Below are positions 44,201-56,535 of a stretch of DNA of 64,000 nt, piece by piece; the stretch's first letter is position 1; every line of letters starts with the position of its first letter. The notes beneath the pieces are model-generated. The model ran no database searches and had not been told where the DNA came from. It saw only the letters and a program-made list of their open reading frames with translations. The position numbers were made by a program, and so were the translations under genes. Source of the stretch: Limonium bicolor. Lineage: Eukaryota > Streptophyta > Magnoliopsida > Caryophyllales > Plumbaginaceae. Location of the stretch: the NCBI GenBank assembly GCA_023374045.1, contig CM041782.1:253293810-253357809 (forward strand), written 5' to 3'.

Positions 44201-45606
44201 AGAAAACCACATTGAAACAATCCACGAAACAAACGAGAGTGGAAAGATAAGTGAACCTCCTTCCAGAGGATTTAAGATAGTTCGAAGATGTGAACCAGTG
44301 AAGAAGGTAAAAGAGACCTGAGGGATTAGTAACTCCCTTGAGACATGGTCGACCTCCTATATGAGGATTTTACCGTGTATATGCAAGTAACCGAAAGTAT
44401 GAGTAAAGTAAATGTATGGGTAACTCTTAAAACCTAAGATTAACCGAACTAAAGTAATGTTCCCAAGTCATTAGAAACATCGAGAGTGATGCTTCTAGAC
44501 TAATATATATGATATTATTATAACTCCGAGAGAGGAGTGTATGGGAACGAGAGTGGTCCGAGAATAGTCGCGACCTAAGTAAAAGAGATAGGAACTAAGA
44601 GAGAGTTCCGTGAGCTAGTTGAACCTTCCCACCATGCTAGACCTAGAGTAGGGTCGAAACCGGGGAAGTAAGACTATGCTAGAAAGCCATGAGTTTTGGC
44701 CTAAGTATGTATTAAGAGTAACAAGCGCGACGTAGGAGACCTGTAGTGTCTCGAAATCTACAAGAGCTTGAGTACAATAACCCAAGAGTGTGGGTGAGAT
44801 ATGAGTAAATAACCCAAGAGTGTGGGTGAGATAATGAGTGTAAATAACCCAAGAGTATGGGTAAGATAATGAGAATAAGTAACCTGAGAGTGTGGGTGAG
44901 TATAGTACGAGTAGCCCAAGAGAATGGGTGTGAATATGAATAAGTAACCCGAGAGATCGGGTGAGGTATTGAATAAGTAAATAAGGCATAGTGAGGAATA
45001 ACCCTCAAGGCCTAAGAGTAACCAGATACCACTAACAACCTTGTTATGCTAGTTAGGAATCGTGCTCCGTGATTGGATGTAGATTCCTTGTGTAATACAC
45101 ATATTTATTGTATTGCTTTGATGCATGTTGTTTAACTAAAATGAACTCCATGTATATCCGACTAAGTGGTCGGCGTACCCCGGTTAGCGCTCGGGGTATG
45201 CGAATTTCATATGCAGCGTTAAGCTGAGCCCCTAGGGGCGATGTTTTTATTTTATAGGTACACCGAAGATGTTACCGTTCGAGAGTAGGACGGGGTCGGT
45301 GGGTTACATGGGTAGTAGTTTTAATTACTTATGTATTGAAGGAGGTGTAAGACCGAATATGTTATCGGCATCCATTTGTTGTAGACTCGGTATAGTAAAC
45401 AAATGATGTGAGTATTGTATTTGTGTTGTGAATTCGGTTGTTCCAGTCCATCAGACCGTTATTGTATGAGAGTTAGGCCAGGTTAGCCACATGGGTGGCT
45501 AACGGCGTTGTTTCACCCCTCGTTGTGATTAGAGTTCCGCTGCGTGAGTAAGAGTAATTAGAATCGGTTTAAGAGGTAATGCCGAGATTAACGGTGGGGT
45601 GTTACA
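41221..45606 (+). repeat. 5' LTR of A (4386 bp)
   Basis: It ends GGTGGGGTGTTACA beside the primer site. It carries the dyad array at 43347-43527, the palindrome GCCCCTAGGGGC at 45228-45239, and the CATCAGACCGT / TTCCGCTGCG block near its 3' end, as in B and E4. Imperfect CCCAAGAGTGTGGGTGA repeats lie at about 44780-44970. Frames in it are repeat artefacts. Confidence 0.9.
43347..43527. repeat. GGTCCGGGACTT / AAGTCCCGGACC dyad array of the A LTR
   Basis: Three 36-bp dyads start at 43347, 43420 and 43492 (73 and 72 bp apart). Units 1 and 3 have perfect 12-bp arms around 12-base loops; unit 2 has 10-bp arms (GGTCCGGGAC / GTCCCGGACC) around 16 bases. The array repeats in the right LTR at about 49509-49688, where unit 1 has lost a base in the left arm. 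Confidence 0.95.
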
Positions 45607-48600
45607 AAAATGGTATCAGAGCGAAGTATCGCTCTGATGGCTGGAAATACCGAGCTTAGGAAATACCGAGTTAGGAATTAGAGACTTAGGGCTATGGGTT
45701 GAGTGGTAGTGTGAGAGATGCGCTAGTTATGAACTTCCAGTATGATCTGGATACCTACAATACCAAACCCGCCCTCCACAACCCCCGTATTAAAAGTTCA
45801 GGAAAGAACGCCAGAGAGACGGGGAAACCCGATCTGGCAGTGGTTAAATATTTCATTCTGAACCAGAACCTGTCATGCGGTAGATCCCGAGAACCGGAAA
45901 TCCCGGAGACGGATCCGCTGAAATGACAATAACTGCTTGCAATGACGGAAGGTCGAGACATCCTAATCCAAGGAGACCAGAAATTGTGGCAGCCTGGGGC
46001 GACATGCTTAGCAGTCGCGAGAACCCAGCTGGTCGAGCAGCAGCGAGAAGGATGCACCAATCGTGCGACAAGACGGACTTATGAGAACTAACGAGAACCG
46101 GGACACATGTCTACGGACCGCCATAGTTAACTAATACCACCAATGGTATACGTATTGACTGAGAATCTAGTCAAGGTAGATGCACCCACCCTGCCACACC
46201 CAAAGAGGTGCAATACTTAACTGATACAGCTTAGACAGCTACGAGCATAACTACGGGATATACCCGAATAGGACTACAAAAGTAGTACCTAAATAAGTTA
46301 ACCTCGGTAACCACAGTAAAGACGTGGGAACGAGCAACGAGGTAAAGCATAGAATTAAAGTAATTAAGGAACTCCGAGAGTGGAGGAGCACCTAAATGAA
46401 TGACAGTCATGTCAAGAGGAATGAGAAGCAGCTCCAAGGAGCAGTTATCCAACTAGGGATTAAGAAGAGCCAACGAGGCTACCAAATATAATGTGAACAA
46501 TACCGTGACCGTATGAGTTAACCCAAAAACCATCAGTACCCGCGCACTTGCCACGGCAAGTGCAGTAATAGCGGGACTAATAAGAAGAGCTTTGACAAGC
46601 GACCAGTACTTAGCAAGTACCAAGACGGCAAGAGAAGCCAATATAGCACCCCAAACCCTAAGAATTCTGAAACGAAACCTTGGAAAGGCCTAAAGGCCTG
46701 ACCACTGTATAAAGAACATACCAGTCTGCAAGAAGTCAGACTTGGTAAGAAGCAACCGGCATTGAAATGTCGTGGAGATTTATTTTCAACTCAAATTTTT
46801 CTTTCAAACAGAGAATTTTCCAAAACCCCCAAATTTTTAAAAAACCAAACTAGAGAACCACGGTAAGTTATCATATAATGATACAAGAGGAGTTGGCAAC
46901 ATAATACTTCACTTAGGCGTGACGACTCTACAAGTGTACACAAACGAGACATGGAACGACCGCACTCCGAAGGAGCCTGCGGACCTGACAGACCAATTAT
47001 GAGTTAGTCAGGTAGGTGGTAACGTATCAATAAGATACTCCATGTATGTATACTAGTAGAGTACGGAACACGGGAAGTAGCCCACTCCATACTACGGACG
47101 AAAAGAGCCAATCAAACAAAGACAGTTGGACACCTCGAATGACCGAAGAACATAAGGAAGCTTACCAAGATAAAGAGTCTAGAATCCAGTAAGGTGACGG
47201 ACCTAAGGATATAGCGTTAATAAGTGCGAGAAGCACAGAGTATTAAGCACAGACATGAGATATGTCTCAGGAATCAAGGAGGAAATACATAATAACTGGA
47301 AGAATGGACACCATGTAACAATAAAAATGCCTTAATTGATCATATCAATGTTTGGTAAACGGGATAGAACTCCCACAGTATATCTCACTAAGAGAATACC
47401 CTAATTAAGTAGGTAAAGGAAAAGTACTAATACTCTACCCAATAACGGGAGACATTACAACCCTAAACGGGATAGTTGAGTTATACATAGCCGCAAAGCA
47501 AAGTCGCAACTGAACATAACCATAAGTACAAGCCAGATGTAATGGCATTTAACACAGTAACAACAATCCGAGAAGGGTGCCGGAGTCAACAGTAGTTGAA
47601 CGAAACATCGTGTTGAGAACACAAGTGTTAAGTCAAACACTCGGGTAAAACCCGAAGGGATCCCATGTAACACGTGATACCCTAGATTGCCAGAGGGCAT
47701 GAACAATATCAAGTTATTTAAAAAGGGCCTTCCATGTATGGAGGTGTGTTGAGACAACCTTATCGAAAAGCCCAGTAATACCTCCAAACCATTGAATGGT
47801 GTACGGAGAAGAAGAAACTTGTATAACAGCCCGCATGGAGCATCACTCGAGAAAGGTGGCTTGTAAGCCGATAGAACCAACTACAACTTGTAGATCCAAA
47901 CGTAGTAAAACATATGCATAAAGGCATAAAAGTTATTGTGGAGCGTGAACCACCACCTTAGAGTGGGGACACCACTTATTATTGTGGGCCTATGGAGCGG
48001 CAATTGCGTGAATCCTCCAGGGAAAGGCTACCATCTAAGTATGTAATATGAAACTGCTAAAGCGGTGTAGTGAAACCTGAGCATGTGTATATTGCCAAGG
48101 AATTTATGAACACAAATAGCATGTAGAAAGGCTTTGATAGCAATGGAAGGAAACCGAGAGAGCAATCGGTTGAGAAGTAAACACTGTATGTGTACAATAT
48201 GAAATGCAGAATAAACGATACGCCATAAACGTGGAGAGTTAGAGTTGTATATGCAATTGAGCCATAGTTTGAATGGTAGGATTATATGAGCGGAAGCTAA
48301 AGTAGTAGCGGATGCCTTATAAGCGAATGTTGTAATGAGTATAGCATGATACGCAGTAACAGATAAGGATATGAAGCTGATGAGAAATGTGGTAAGGAGA
48401 CATAATCATTCCTATCCCATGAGAGATTTACTGTCAAGGGTTTACGCTTCTGCACTCTGTATGACTGAGTGTTTTTGGTATTGCACTTGTGCGGTGATGA
48501 TCGAGTGGGAGAGCCAGGAATTGAGAAATGTCAATGAAGCCTATTGAGTGAGAATCTAGAGAGATAACCGTGCGGCCATTGGCTAAAGATGCACAAAGAA

Positions 48601-48640
48601 CGTGGGCAGTAACCCACAGGGCCCAGGATCGATGTGTGGA
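45607..48640 (+). pseudogene. Interior of A: primer site and decayed gag-pol
   Basis: The primer site TGGTATCAGAGC is at 45611-45622. A 75-codon frame at 45699-45926 in the gag position has no recognisable motif. Near 48215-48335 the + strand can be read, with stops, as the end of a gypsy RNase H including KVVADAL, the usual NVVADALSRK exit. No RT active site, protease or integrase triad was found, so the interior is largely deleted as well as mutated. An opposite-strand frame at 47455-47880 has no domain. Confidence 0.5.
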
Positions 48641-51600
48641 AGTTAAGAAAGTTTAAGGTAAGAAACTTATCTTAGTGTTATCCTACATGTATTAGGATTT
48701 GGGAAAGGTTAATTAAAATGAAAGAATCCCACTTGGGTTGTGGTAATAATGTGCTTGTAAAAAAAGAATGCAAGTGAGAAAACATTTGTGAATTTAGTGT
48801 TTGATTTTAGAGCTATGCATTTCATGAACTAAGCATTGTGTTGTATTTGGAGAATTGATGAGTATTGGTGAACTTGTGTGTGCTGGTAGAACCCGTGATG
48901 GGTTTGGTTAGTTTTAGGTTGAATAATGTGATGAGATGAACTTTGGGCAATGTTAGAAAAGTATCCAAGTTATGGCAAAATTTGGGTAGAAATTTGAGTG
49001 GTTTGAGCATTGTTGTGAGTGGGGAATGACCTAGAGAAGCTAGGTATGGATGGAGACTTATTTGAGTTAGTAAACCACCATAGGAATGCTTGTTCAAGGA
49101 TGAGAGATTTGTGCTAAAATATGTTGCAAAAGAGGTGTTTTAAATGCTTGAAGAGTTGTAGAAAAACAAAGAAGATTTAAGGTTTTAAGAGAGAGATATG
49201 AACCTTGTTATGAGTTGTGCATTATCTTGGAAGATGTGGAATGGTCAAAATGAAAGAGAGCATAATGCAAAGGGTTGAGGAGAAGTTAGAAATGCACAAG
49301 TGTGCAATAGTGTAAAATGAGAATGAAAAATGTGTGAATTTGAGCAAGAGTTTGAGTAAGGTTTGAGCCTATGATTTGAAGAGTTTTAGAGCATGTTTTA
49401 AGGTGATTAAACATGTGGAAAACTTGTGGAAAGTTTATGGAAAGATTAAGGGTGGTTTAAGGATTGATTTGGAGTGGAAAAATCAAGTTTGGAGCACGTC
49501 TTAGCAGGGTCCGGGACTTGTCCTTGGACAAAGTCCCGGACCACACCTAAATTAAGGCCGAGAGTGCAAGTACTGCTTTGGTCCGGGACTCTACTCCAGG
49601 ACAAGGTCCCGGACCATGTGTAATTTTCACCCGAGAGTTAAGTTTGCAATTGGTCCGGGACTTAGGGTAAGGACCAAGTCCCGGACCACCCCCAGAAACC
49701 AACAGAGAGCATTTTTAAGGTTGGAAATGATGGGGGTTTAAATGTTAATGATGTTATAAGATGTTAAGGCCTTGTTTGGTGACATGTTAAGGCCCTAGGA
49801 AGTGTAAGAAAGTGTTAGAAGTGTTTGAGAAGTGAGAACTCAAATTAACAAGAGTGAAACCAAGATAACGGATAACGGGTAATACGGGAATAACATTTAA
49901 TATGTTCCGTATGAGCTTAGTATTAATAATAATGTTTGAAACGTTATCAGAGGATCGTGTGTGACCCGAGCAAGGTGAGATGACACAGTAAAAGTAAAAA
50001 CCCCGGTGAAAGGTATGATTTTCTCATACTCCGCGTGCTAACCGAGTTACGTTGATTTGTGTGTTTGTGTGCCGGCCTAATCAAGATTTAAGCATGAAAT
50101 AGTCCCTTGTTTGATTATGTATGCCTTGTTGTATGTTGAATGAGCTAACATACTTGTATGCCGGTGTGGTCTAACATAGTGAATGGACCGACTCGTAGTG
50201 AGTAACGTTTGGCTAGAGACCTATAGATCGGGTCGACGCTTATGATAACGAAAACGTGCAAACACACAAACTATCCGTTAAAGTATAATGATAACGCAAA
50301 CATATGAACTCCCTAGAATGTGAGGAGAAGTACGGGTTGAGTAAATACCCGATAATGGTTAGAAAACCAGATTGAAACAATCCACGAAACAAACGAGTGG
50401 AAAGATAAGTGAACCTCCTTCCAGAGGATTTAAGATAGTTCGAAGATGTGAACCAGTGAAGAAGGTAAAAGAGACCTGAGGATTAGTAACTCCCTTGAGA
50501 CATGGTCGACCTCCTATATGAGGATTTTACCGGGTATATGCAAGTAACCGAAAGTATGAGTAAAGTAAATGTATGGGTAACTCTTAAAACCTAAGATTAA
50601 CCGAACTAAAGTAATGTTCCCAAGTCATTAGAAACATCGAGAGTGATGCTTCTAGACTAATATACATGATATTATTATAACTCCGAGAGAGGAGTGTATG
50701 GGAACGAGAGTGGTCCGAGAGTAGTCGGACCTAAGTAAAAGAGATAGGAACTAAGAGAGAGTTCCGTGAGCTAGTTGAACCTTCCCACCATGCTAGACCC
50801 AGAGTAGGGTCAAAACCGGGGAAGTAAGACTATGCTAGAGAGCCATGAGTTTTGGTCTAAGTATGTATTAAGAGTAACAAGCGTGACGTAGGAGACCTGT
50901 AGTGTCTCGAGAATCTACAAGAGCTTGAGTACAAATAACCCAAGAGTGTGGGTGAGATAATAAGTATAAACAACCCAAGAGTGTGGGTGAGATAATGAGT
51001 GTAAATAACCCAAGAGTATGGGTAAGATAATGAGAATAAGTAACCCGAGAGTGTGGGTGAGTATAGTACGAGTAGCCCAAGAGAATGGGTGTGAATATGA
51101 ATAAGTAACCCGAGAGATCGGGTGAGGTATTGAATAAGTAAATAAGGCATAGTGAGGAATAACCCTCAAGGCCTAAGAGTAACCAGATACCACTAACAAC
51201 CTTGTTATGCTAGTTAGGAATCGTGCTCCGTGATTGGATGTAGATTCCTTGTGTAATACACATATTTATTGTATTGCTTTGATGCATGTTGTTTAACTAA
51301 AATGAACTCCATGTATATCCGACTAAGTGGTCGGCGTACCCCGGTTAGCGCTCGGGTATGCGAATTTCATATGCAGCGTTAAGCTGAGCCCCTAGGGGCG
51401 ATGTTTTTATTTTACAGGTACACCGAAGATGTTACCGTTCGAGAGTAGGACGGGGTCGGTGGGTTACATGGGTAGTAGTTTTAATTACTTATGTATTGAA
51501 GGAGGTGTAAGACCGAATATGTTGTCGGCATCCATTTGTTGTAGACTCGGTATAGTAAAGAAAATGATGTGAGTATTGTATTTGTGTTGTGAATTCGGTT

Positions 51601-51768
51601 GTTCCAGTCCATCAGACCGTTACTGTATGAGAGTTAGGCCAGGTTAGCCACATGGGTGGCTAACGGCGTTGTTTCACCCCTCGTTGTGATTAGAGTTCCG
51701 CTGCGTGAGTAAGAGTAATTAGAATCGGTTTAAGAGGTAATGACGAGATTAACGGTTGGGGTGTTACA
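48641..51768 (+). repeat. 3' LTR of A, 5'-truncated (3128 bp)
   Basis: Matches 42493-45606 closely. The missing first 1.27 kb and the absence of a polypurine tract indicate a deletion spanning the interior-LTR junction. Confidence 0.9.
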
Positions 51769-51773
51769 GGTTT

Positions 51774-52160
51774 TCAAAAAACATTTGTAGACAAAGTTTA
51801 GTTGAACTACTTAACCAAGGAGAGTATGGTGCCAGAGAGACTATACCTGAGTACCCAGACTCTATCTCCAAGAGGGAGAGGAGATACAACCACCCTCAGT
51901 TAGAACGAGTCATGCCTTGGTGTGTACGAAAAAATCTCAAATGCAACCATGTGTGATGCCTTGGTGATGATATCAGCAAGCTAGGGTATGTGGAAACTTA
52001 GTTTAATTAGATTAAGTTCATCTCCACATGATCTCGTAACAAATGAGAACTCAAGTATATAAATTTAGTGCGAGCATGGAATTTAGAGAACTTGACGACC
52101 TTAGCTGGTATTATCATTCATAATGGTAACATTTTGATCAGAAATACCGTAGTCTTCAAA
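51774..52160 (-). pseudogene. C RNase H C-terminal part
   Basis: The minus strand reads, with a few breaks, a KFSKFHARTKFI-like segment, then SSHLLRDHVEMN and LADIITKA, the Copia RNase H end (normally HLLRDHVE...LADIFTKPL). It is preceded by tandem repeats and pre-integrase instead of RT, showing an internal deletion. Confidence 0.75.
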
Positions 52161-52177
52161 GTAATTGAAGCTGGAGC

Positions 52178-52275
52178 GAGTCTGCTTGCTTTCTACACAA
52201 GATTTGCAGAGAGAGTCTGCCTGCTTCGGCACATGATTCACAGACGGAGTCTGCTTGCTTTCTGCACATGATTCT
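52178..52275. repeat. Three ~34 bp tandem repeats at the C deletion junction
   Basis: Units begin GAGTCTGC at 52178, 52213 and 52247, each with CTTGCTT or CTGCTTC and CACA(A/T)GATT. They sit between pre-integrase and RNase H sequence. Confidence 0.8.
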
Positions 52276-52990
52276 CATATATATAGCGAAAATACCTATC
52301 ATCACACTGCCATATAGCCTTAAGATCACCATTGTTAGAGTCATAAACCATATTGTCCGTAGATAATAACATAAGATTGGAGAAATCACAAATTTGAGAG
52401 ACACTTGAGAGACTATGTCCTAAAATACCAATTAAGTAAACATTGTGAACTTTAAATTAAGAGGGGTTACCAATGGAGCCAATTCTTATGATTTTTATGT
52501 GCATGTTGTCTCTAAAAGTAACCTTTCCCCCTTGATGGTCAGAGTGAGTCGTAAACTCAACTTGGTTTCCTGTCATATATCTTGAACAACCACTGTCCAG
52601 AAACCAAGAGTCATTGTTCCGAGCCACTCTGTCTGCAAAAAGCTACTAGTTAGTTTTGGGAACCCAGGTATACTTGGGTCCCCTCTTCGACAATGATGAA
52701 GAACTATTATAGTAAAGATCACGAGCTTTGATAGTCGCAGACACACGAGATATATTAAATGACAAATCATGACATAGTTTATTACCGGAAGAGTCCGTAT
52801 GACCATCATAACCACAATATCTGCAAATTTTCATCACAGAGGGAGTCTCACTTACCTGATTATGAGCGGTTTTCTCACCATTGTGAGCCATCAAGCACAC
52901 CAAACTGGTGGTGCCTGACTCAGCCATTTCTGAGTAGGATATTTCGACCATCTTGAGAGATTTGTCAGCCAACGCAGGCTCTGATACCAC
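52276..52990 (-). pseudogene. C gag zinc knuckle, protease and pre-integrase
   Basis: The 52646-52990 frame contains CRYCGYDGHTDSSGNKLCH, a knuckle-like Cys/His cluster, and ends KYTWVPKTN, the WVPK motif seen before protease in Sireviruses. Just downstream in a shifted frame, WFLDSGCSRYMTG (about 52600-52560) is the Copia protease active site. Further on, 52420-52290 reads as a GAG-pre-integrase-like segment with FSDLMLLSTDNMVYD and IWQCDDRY. Frameshifts separate all three. Confidence 0.82.
52978..52989 (-). other. C primer-binding site (tRNA-iMet)
   Basis: The minus strand reads TGGTATCAGAGC two bases inside the 5' LTR. Confidence 0.92.
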
Positions 52991-52991
52991 T

Positions 52992-53802
52992 TGATGGGAT
53001 CGGGGTGCTGACCGAGTAGGTCTGAGGTGTTAGTCTCAGACCAACCCTACTTGGAGACAAGTATTTGCCAAGGAGATAATGCGGAAGCGTTTGTATATAA
53101 TTTAACAAGATGGCATTCTGCTTGTATTGAAATTCAATGTGAATTACAACCTAGCTTCCTATCTTGGGATTCGACAGAGGTACTCTGTCGAATCCAACAC
53201 TCACTCTACTCTCGGCTTTGATCAATGCGTAACAAGGAGTAAAGGGAGTGTTCTGTATGCTCTCTAGGTAATAAATACCTAAGCTAAATGACAAAGTCTC
53301 ACTAAGATCTCTCAAAAATGATCTCTCTCTCAATATGACTCTCTTTCTCTCTCGAAATGTGGAAGTGAAAGCTCCAACGATTACAAATGATTCTAGGTGC
53401 TTAAATACTGATAATACCCGAAGTTTCTGCTCCCATTACGTGTAAAATGACGTTTCCACGACCTCCCACGATCTCCCACTACGCATTGGGCGGGAAATAT
53501 CTCAACAGCTCTGTAGTGGGACTCGTTCTGGCGCTCTTTCAGCTTGACCGCCTTGATTTTCGGGCCTGATCATATTTGAACGTGTGTGACAGTTATTTCC
53601 TTGTTTTTCTCCACGTTCTAACAGTAGAGTGTCGCCTTTTAGCTTCTATAACTTTCCATGAGAGTCTTGTGTCGCAGAACGACTCCTTCCGCGGTCAAAC
53701 TCGTTCATCGCCCAGACTTGCTCTGATGCTATTATCAGTGATATTTCTTCTGTCACCAGACTTACTCTGTTGCCATAATCAGCAAAACCTTGGGTTCCAA
53801 CA
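52992..53802 (-). repeat. 5' LTR of C (811 bp)
   Basis: Partner of 38828-39634; starts TGATGGGATC and ends GGTTCCAACA on the + strand. It is followed by the duplication ACTTC. Confidence 0.93.
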
Positions 53803-53807
53803 ACTTC

Positions 53808-55805
53808 GATTACAGAAAATTCCAGTCCGACCGACCCAGCCAGGGTCGGTCCATTGGGTCGGTCCATTACAGAAGAAATCCAACTAACAATTTCTACTCG
53901 ACCGACCCAAGCAGGGTCGGTCCCCTGGGTCGGTCGGATGCAGAAACATTTCCGACTAAAAATTCTCACTCGACCGACCCAGGCAGGGTCGGTCCTCTGG
54001 GTCGGTCGGATGCAGAAGCTTCTGAGGTTACAGATTTTCAGGTCGACCGACCCTGCTAGGGTCGGCCCTAGGGTCGGTCCAGCCTAGTACTTATTTTTAA
54101 ATACTCACTTTGAACTCCAAATCCTCCTCAATTCACATCCAATCTTTTCCTAATCATTTTCCCAAGTTTCCTACATGATTAGGCACCCTAAAACACTCCT
54201 TAACTCATCTACTAACTCATCACTCTTTTCTATATCCCAATCACACACTTTGTTTCCTACATTTTCATTTCAGCACTCACATTATTTCCTTCCTTAGTTA
54301 CATTTGCTACAGATTTTGACATTAACACTCCCCATCTATAGCTCCCTCTTCTAATGTTATTTCTAGCACCTCTAATGCCTTACAACTACATTAACTATCT
54401 CTCCTAATCCACCCTCTAACTATCTAAATCAAAATCTTTTACAACATGTTTTTCCACCTAGTTTTAAATTCATTAAGTGTTCTAATCCTACATAAATTTT
54501 GACATAACCTCCCCTATATCTTTACACTCTCACCACATCATTTACACACTCATTACCATCATCCCACTTGTTTATAAACAACAACCATATACAAGCTCCC
54601 ATACACAAATACCACTATTAAACAAATTAAATTCCTGCACTTGCACATTAATTCCCAATCTAGTTTTGTAACAGTTTTTAAATTGTTTCCAAGGGTTCAA
54701 AACACTTACATTCTCTTATATATTACTCTACTACTCATTACCATTTTCATTACTAAATTCAAACTTCTACAAATCTGTTACAACACATATATACAAGGCT
54801 ACACAAAAGAGCATTCTTACCTTGTTTCTCCTCTAGATTTTCTTTCTCCTTCTTTCTTGTCTCTTCCTTCTCGCTTTCTTCTCCCTTTCCACCGGTTTTA
54901 GTAATCAAATTCCCCAATACTACAACCATTCATATACACCATTTTAATACTAAACTAACCCTAAACATTATATAAGCTCTAATGTAAATTCTAGGGTTTA
55001 GGAATCTCATTACCTACCAAGGGTTTATGAAGTACTTGGAGCAGCTCAAGAATGATCTTTCCACCCTTTCAAAAATGCCAATATCGGCTGGGCACAAGAG
55101 TAGCAAACAAGAGTTTAGCTAGATTTTCGTTTTGCCCTTAAGGCTAGAAAAAGATGGAGTTTTCAAGAAGATTTTTACCTCACAAGAACAAGAAGAATGA
55201 GGTGGTTCTAATGGTGGTCTTGAAGCTCCAAATGGGACATACCCATAAAAACGAAAGTTGTTGTTTTCGAATTTTGGAAAGGTAGAAGTGTAGCTCTTGA
55301 TGAGAGGAAGCCAATGGTGGTATTTTTAAAATTTTGGGAGAATGTTTGATGGAGTAACAAGAGGAGAGAAGGGAGTATTTGTGTGGGTTCTCTTAACCTC
55401 CCATGGCTGTCGATTTGCTTAGAGAAGAAGAGGGAAAAATCAGAGAGAGGAGGGGAGCTCTACGTGAGTGAAGAGAATGAAATGGAGGAGAGAGAGAATA
55501 AAGGTGAGTAGGGTTACTTTTATTATTTTGTCTTTTGTACATATTAGATAAGTGAGGAGAGTGAGAGAGAGGCCCAATCGGACACCCCCACTGCACACAC
55601 ACACACACTTTGCCTTTTATTTTAAAAGTGGACACATAAGTTTGTGTTATTTATATTTCTACCCCACAACTTCCCGTTTTTGACAGTTTTTACTAATTTC
55701 TCGTTTTATTGATTTTATTGGTTCTAAAGCTTCACTAATATTTATTAATGATTATTTAGTGGACCAAAATTGTTACGAGTCTATTTGACCCGCTTAAAGA
55801 CACGT
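53808..55805 (-). repeat. 5' LTR of B, piece 2 of 3
   Basis: Continues the B LTR from dyad unit 2 onward (homologous to about 28432-30430) until element D. CACGT (55801-55805) is duplicated at 63733-63737. No gene. Confidence 0.93.
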
Positions 55806-56339
55806 TGAAAATACAGAAATTGGTCCCTCTAAGCTCACAAACGTACAGAACACCGAGAGTTATAGTGGTTCGGCCAATAATCCAGCCTACATCCACTTCT
55901 AGACAATATCTTTATTCCTTTCTTTGATATTACAACTTTAGAGAGCTTTCTCTCTTCTAATCTTGTGTCCCCTACCAATGAGCCCCCCATCTCTATTTAT
56001 AGACTTTCTATGGTGAAGTCTCTCTTTTAATCCTTGTACATGTGTTATCACTTTATTAGAGCAACCTTCTTAATTTTAGTACATCTCTCCTTGTAAAGCC
56101 TTCCGCACCCAAAGTGCGAGATGCCGGATCCGGTCACGGGGCATGGGGCCGGAATAAGGGGCCCGATCATGAAGTGCGGGCCGGAATAAGGGACCTGATT
56201 ATAGAATGCGGACCGGAATGATGTTTGGCGCCCAAACTGGAGCCCGAACAAGGTCCTGAAGGGTCCCGGGATCTGGGCCGGGATCTGTGGCCTAGACCGC
56301 TTTGACTCCCTTGTCTTCGTCATATTCTTATCCTTGTCA
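55806..56339 (-). repeat. 3' LTR of D (534 bp)
   Basis: Begins TGAAAATACAG and ends CCTTGTCA on the + strand. It differs from the partner by several short indels in its GC-rich half (about 56110-56290). Confidence 0.88.
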
Positions 56340-56535
56340 TCAGTCCCACAAGTTCTACTTTTTCCTACTTAAAAAAGTGGAACTTACAAAGATAAAATTG
56401 AAATTTACATTCTTTCTTCCCTTCTCCTATCTTCTAGTCCCACAAGTTCTTTTTCTTTTATCTTTTACAAAGAAAAATGAACTTTTAAAAAGTTGGTACA
56501 GTACAATCAAAGTCCCACAAGTGTCTTCCTTCTGA
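56340..56535 (-). other. Polypurine-like repeats of D
   Basis: AGTCCCACAAGT occurs at about 56342, 56437 and 56512, each followed by T/C-rich sequence. On the element strand this is ACTTGTGGGACT after a purine-rich run, the first copy abutting the LTR where the polypurine tract belongs. 56536-57100 holds no recognised feature beyond small repeats such as CTTGATGGATCTC and GCTAGCCAAA. Confidence 0.6.

Larger units (their letters stand above)
41221..51768 (+). mobile_element. A: Tekay-like LTR retrotransposon, decayed interior
   Basis: The left LTR is 41221-45606, the right LTR piece 48641-51768. The + orientation follows from the iMet primer site at 45611-45622. The target duplication is GGTTT (41216-41220 and 51769-51773). 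The first bases are TTTAATACCCC where TGTAATACCCC would be expected. The right LTR lacks about its first 1.27 kb together with the 3' end of the interior. The 3 kb interior has no intact gene. Confidence 0.88.
38828..53802 (-). mobile_element. C: Sirevirus-like Ty1/Copia element, internally deleted, carrying element A
   Basis: LTRs of 807 bp (38828-39634) and 811 bp (52992-53802), both TGATGGGATCGG...CAACA, are flanked by the duplication ACTTC. A tRNA-iMet primer site (52978-52989) fixes the minus orientation. Remaining coding pieces are gag with a zinc knuckle, protease, pre-integrase, then RNase H directly, so most of integrase and RT is deleted. Several polypurine tracts near the 3' LTR are a Sirevirus trait. 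Element A splits the element at 41216-41220 / 51769-51773 (GGTTT). Confidence 0.9.

Noticed and set aside
44780..44970. Tyr/His/Leu-rich minus frames in the A LTR as genes
   Set aside because: They arise from imperfect CCCAAGAGTGTGGGTGA repeats and are repeated in the other LTR with length changes.
47455..47880. 141-codon minus frame in element A
   Set aside because: It lies antisense in the decayed interior and shows no domain.
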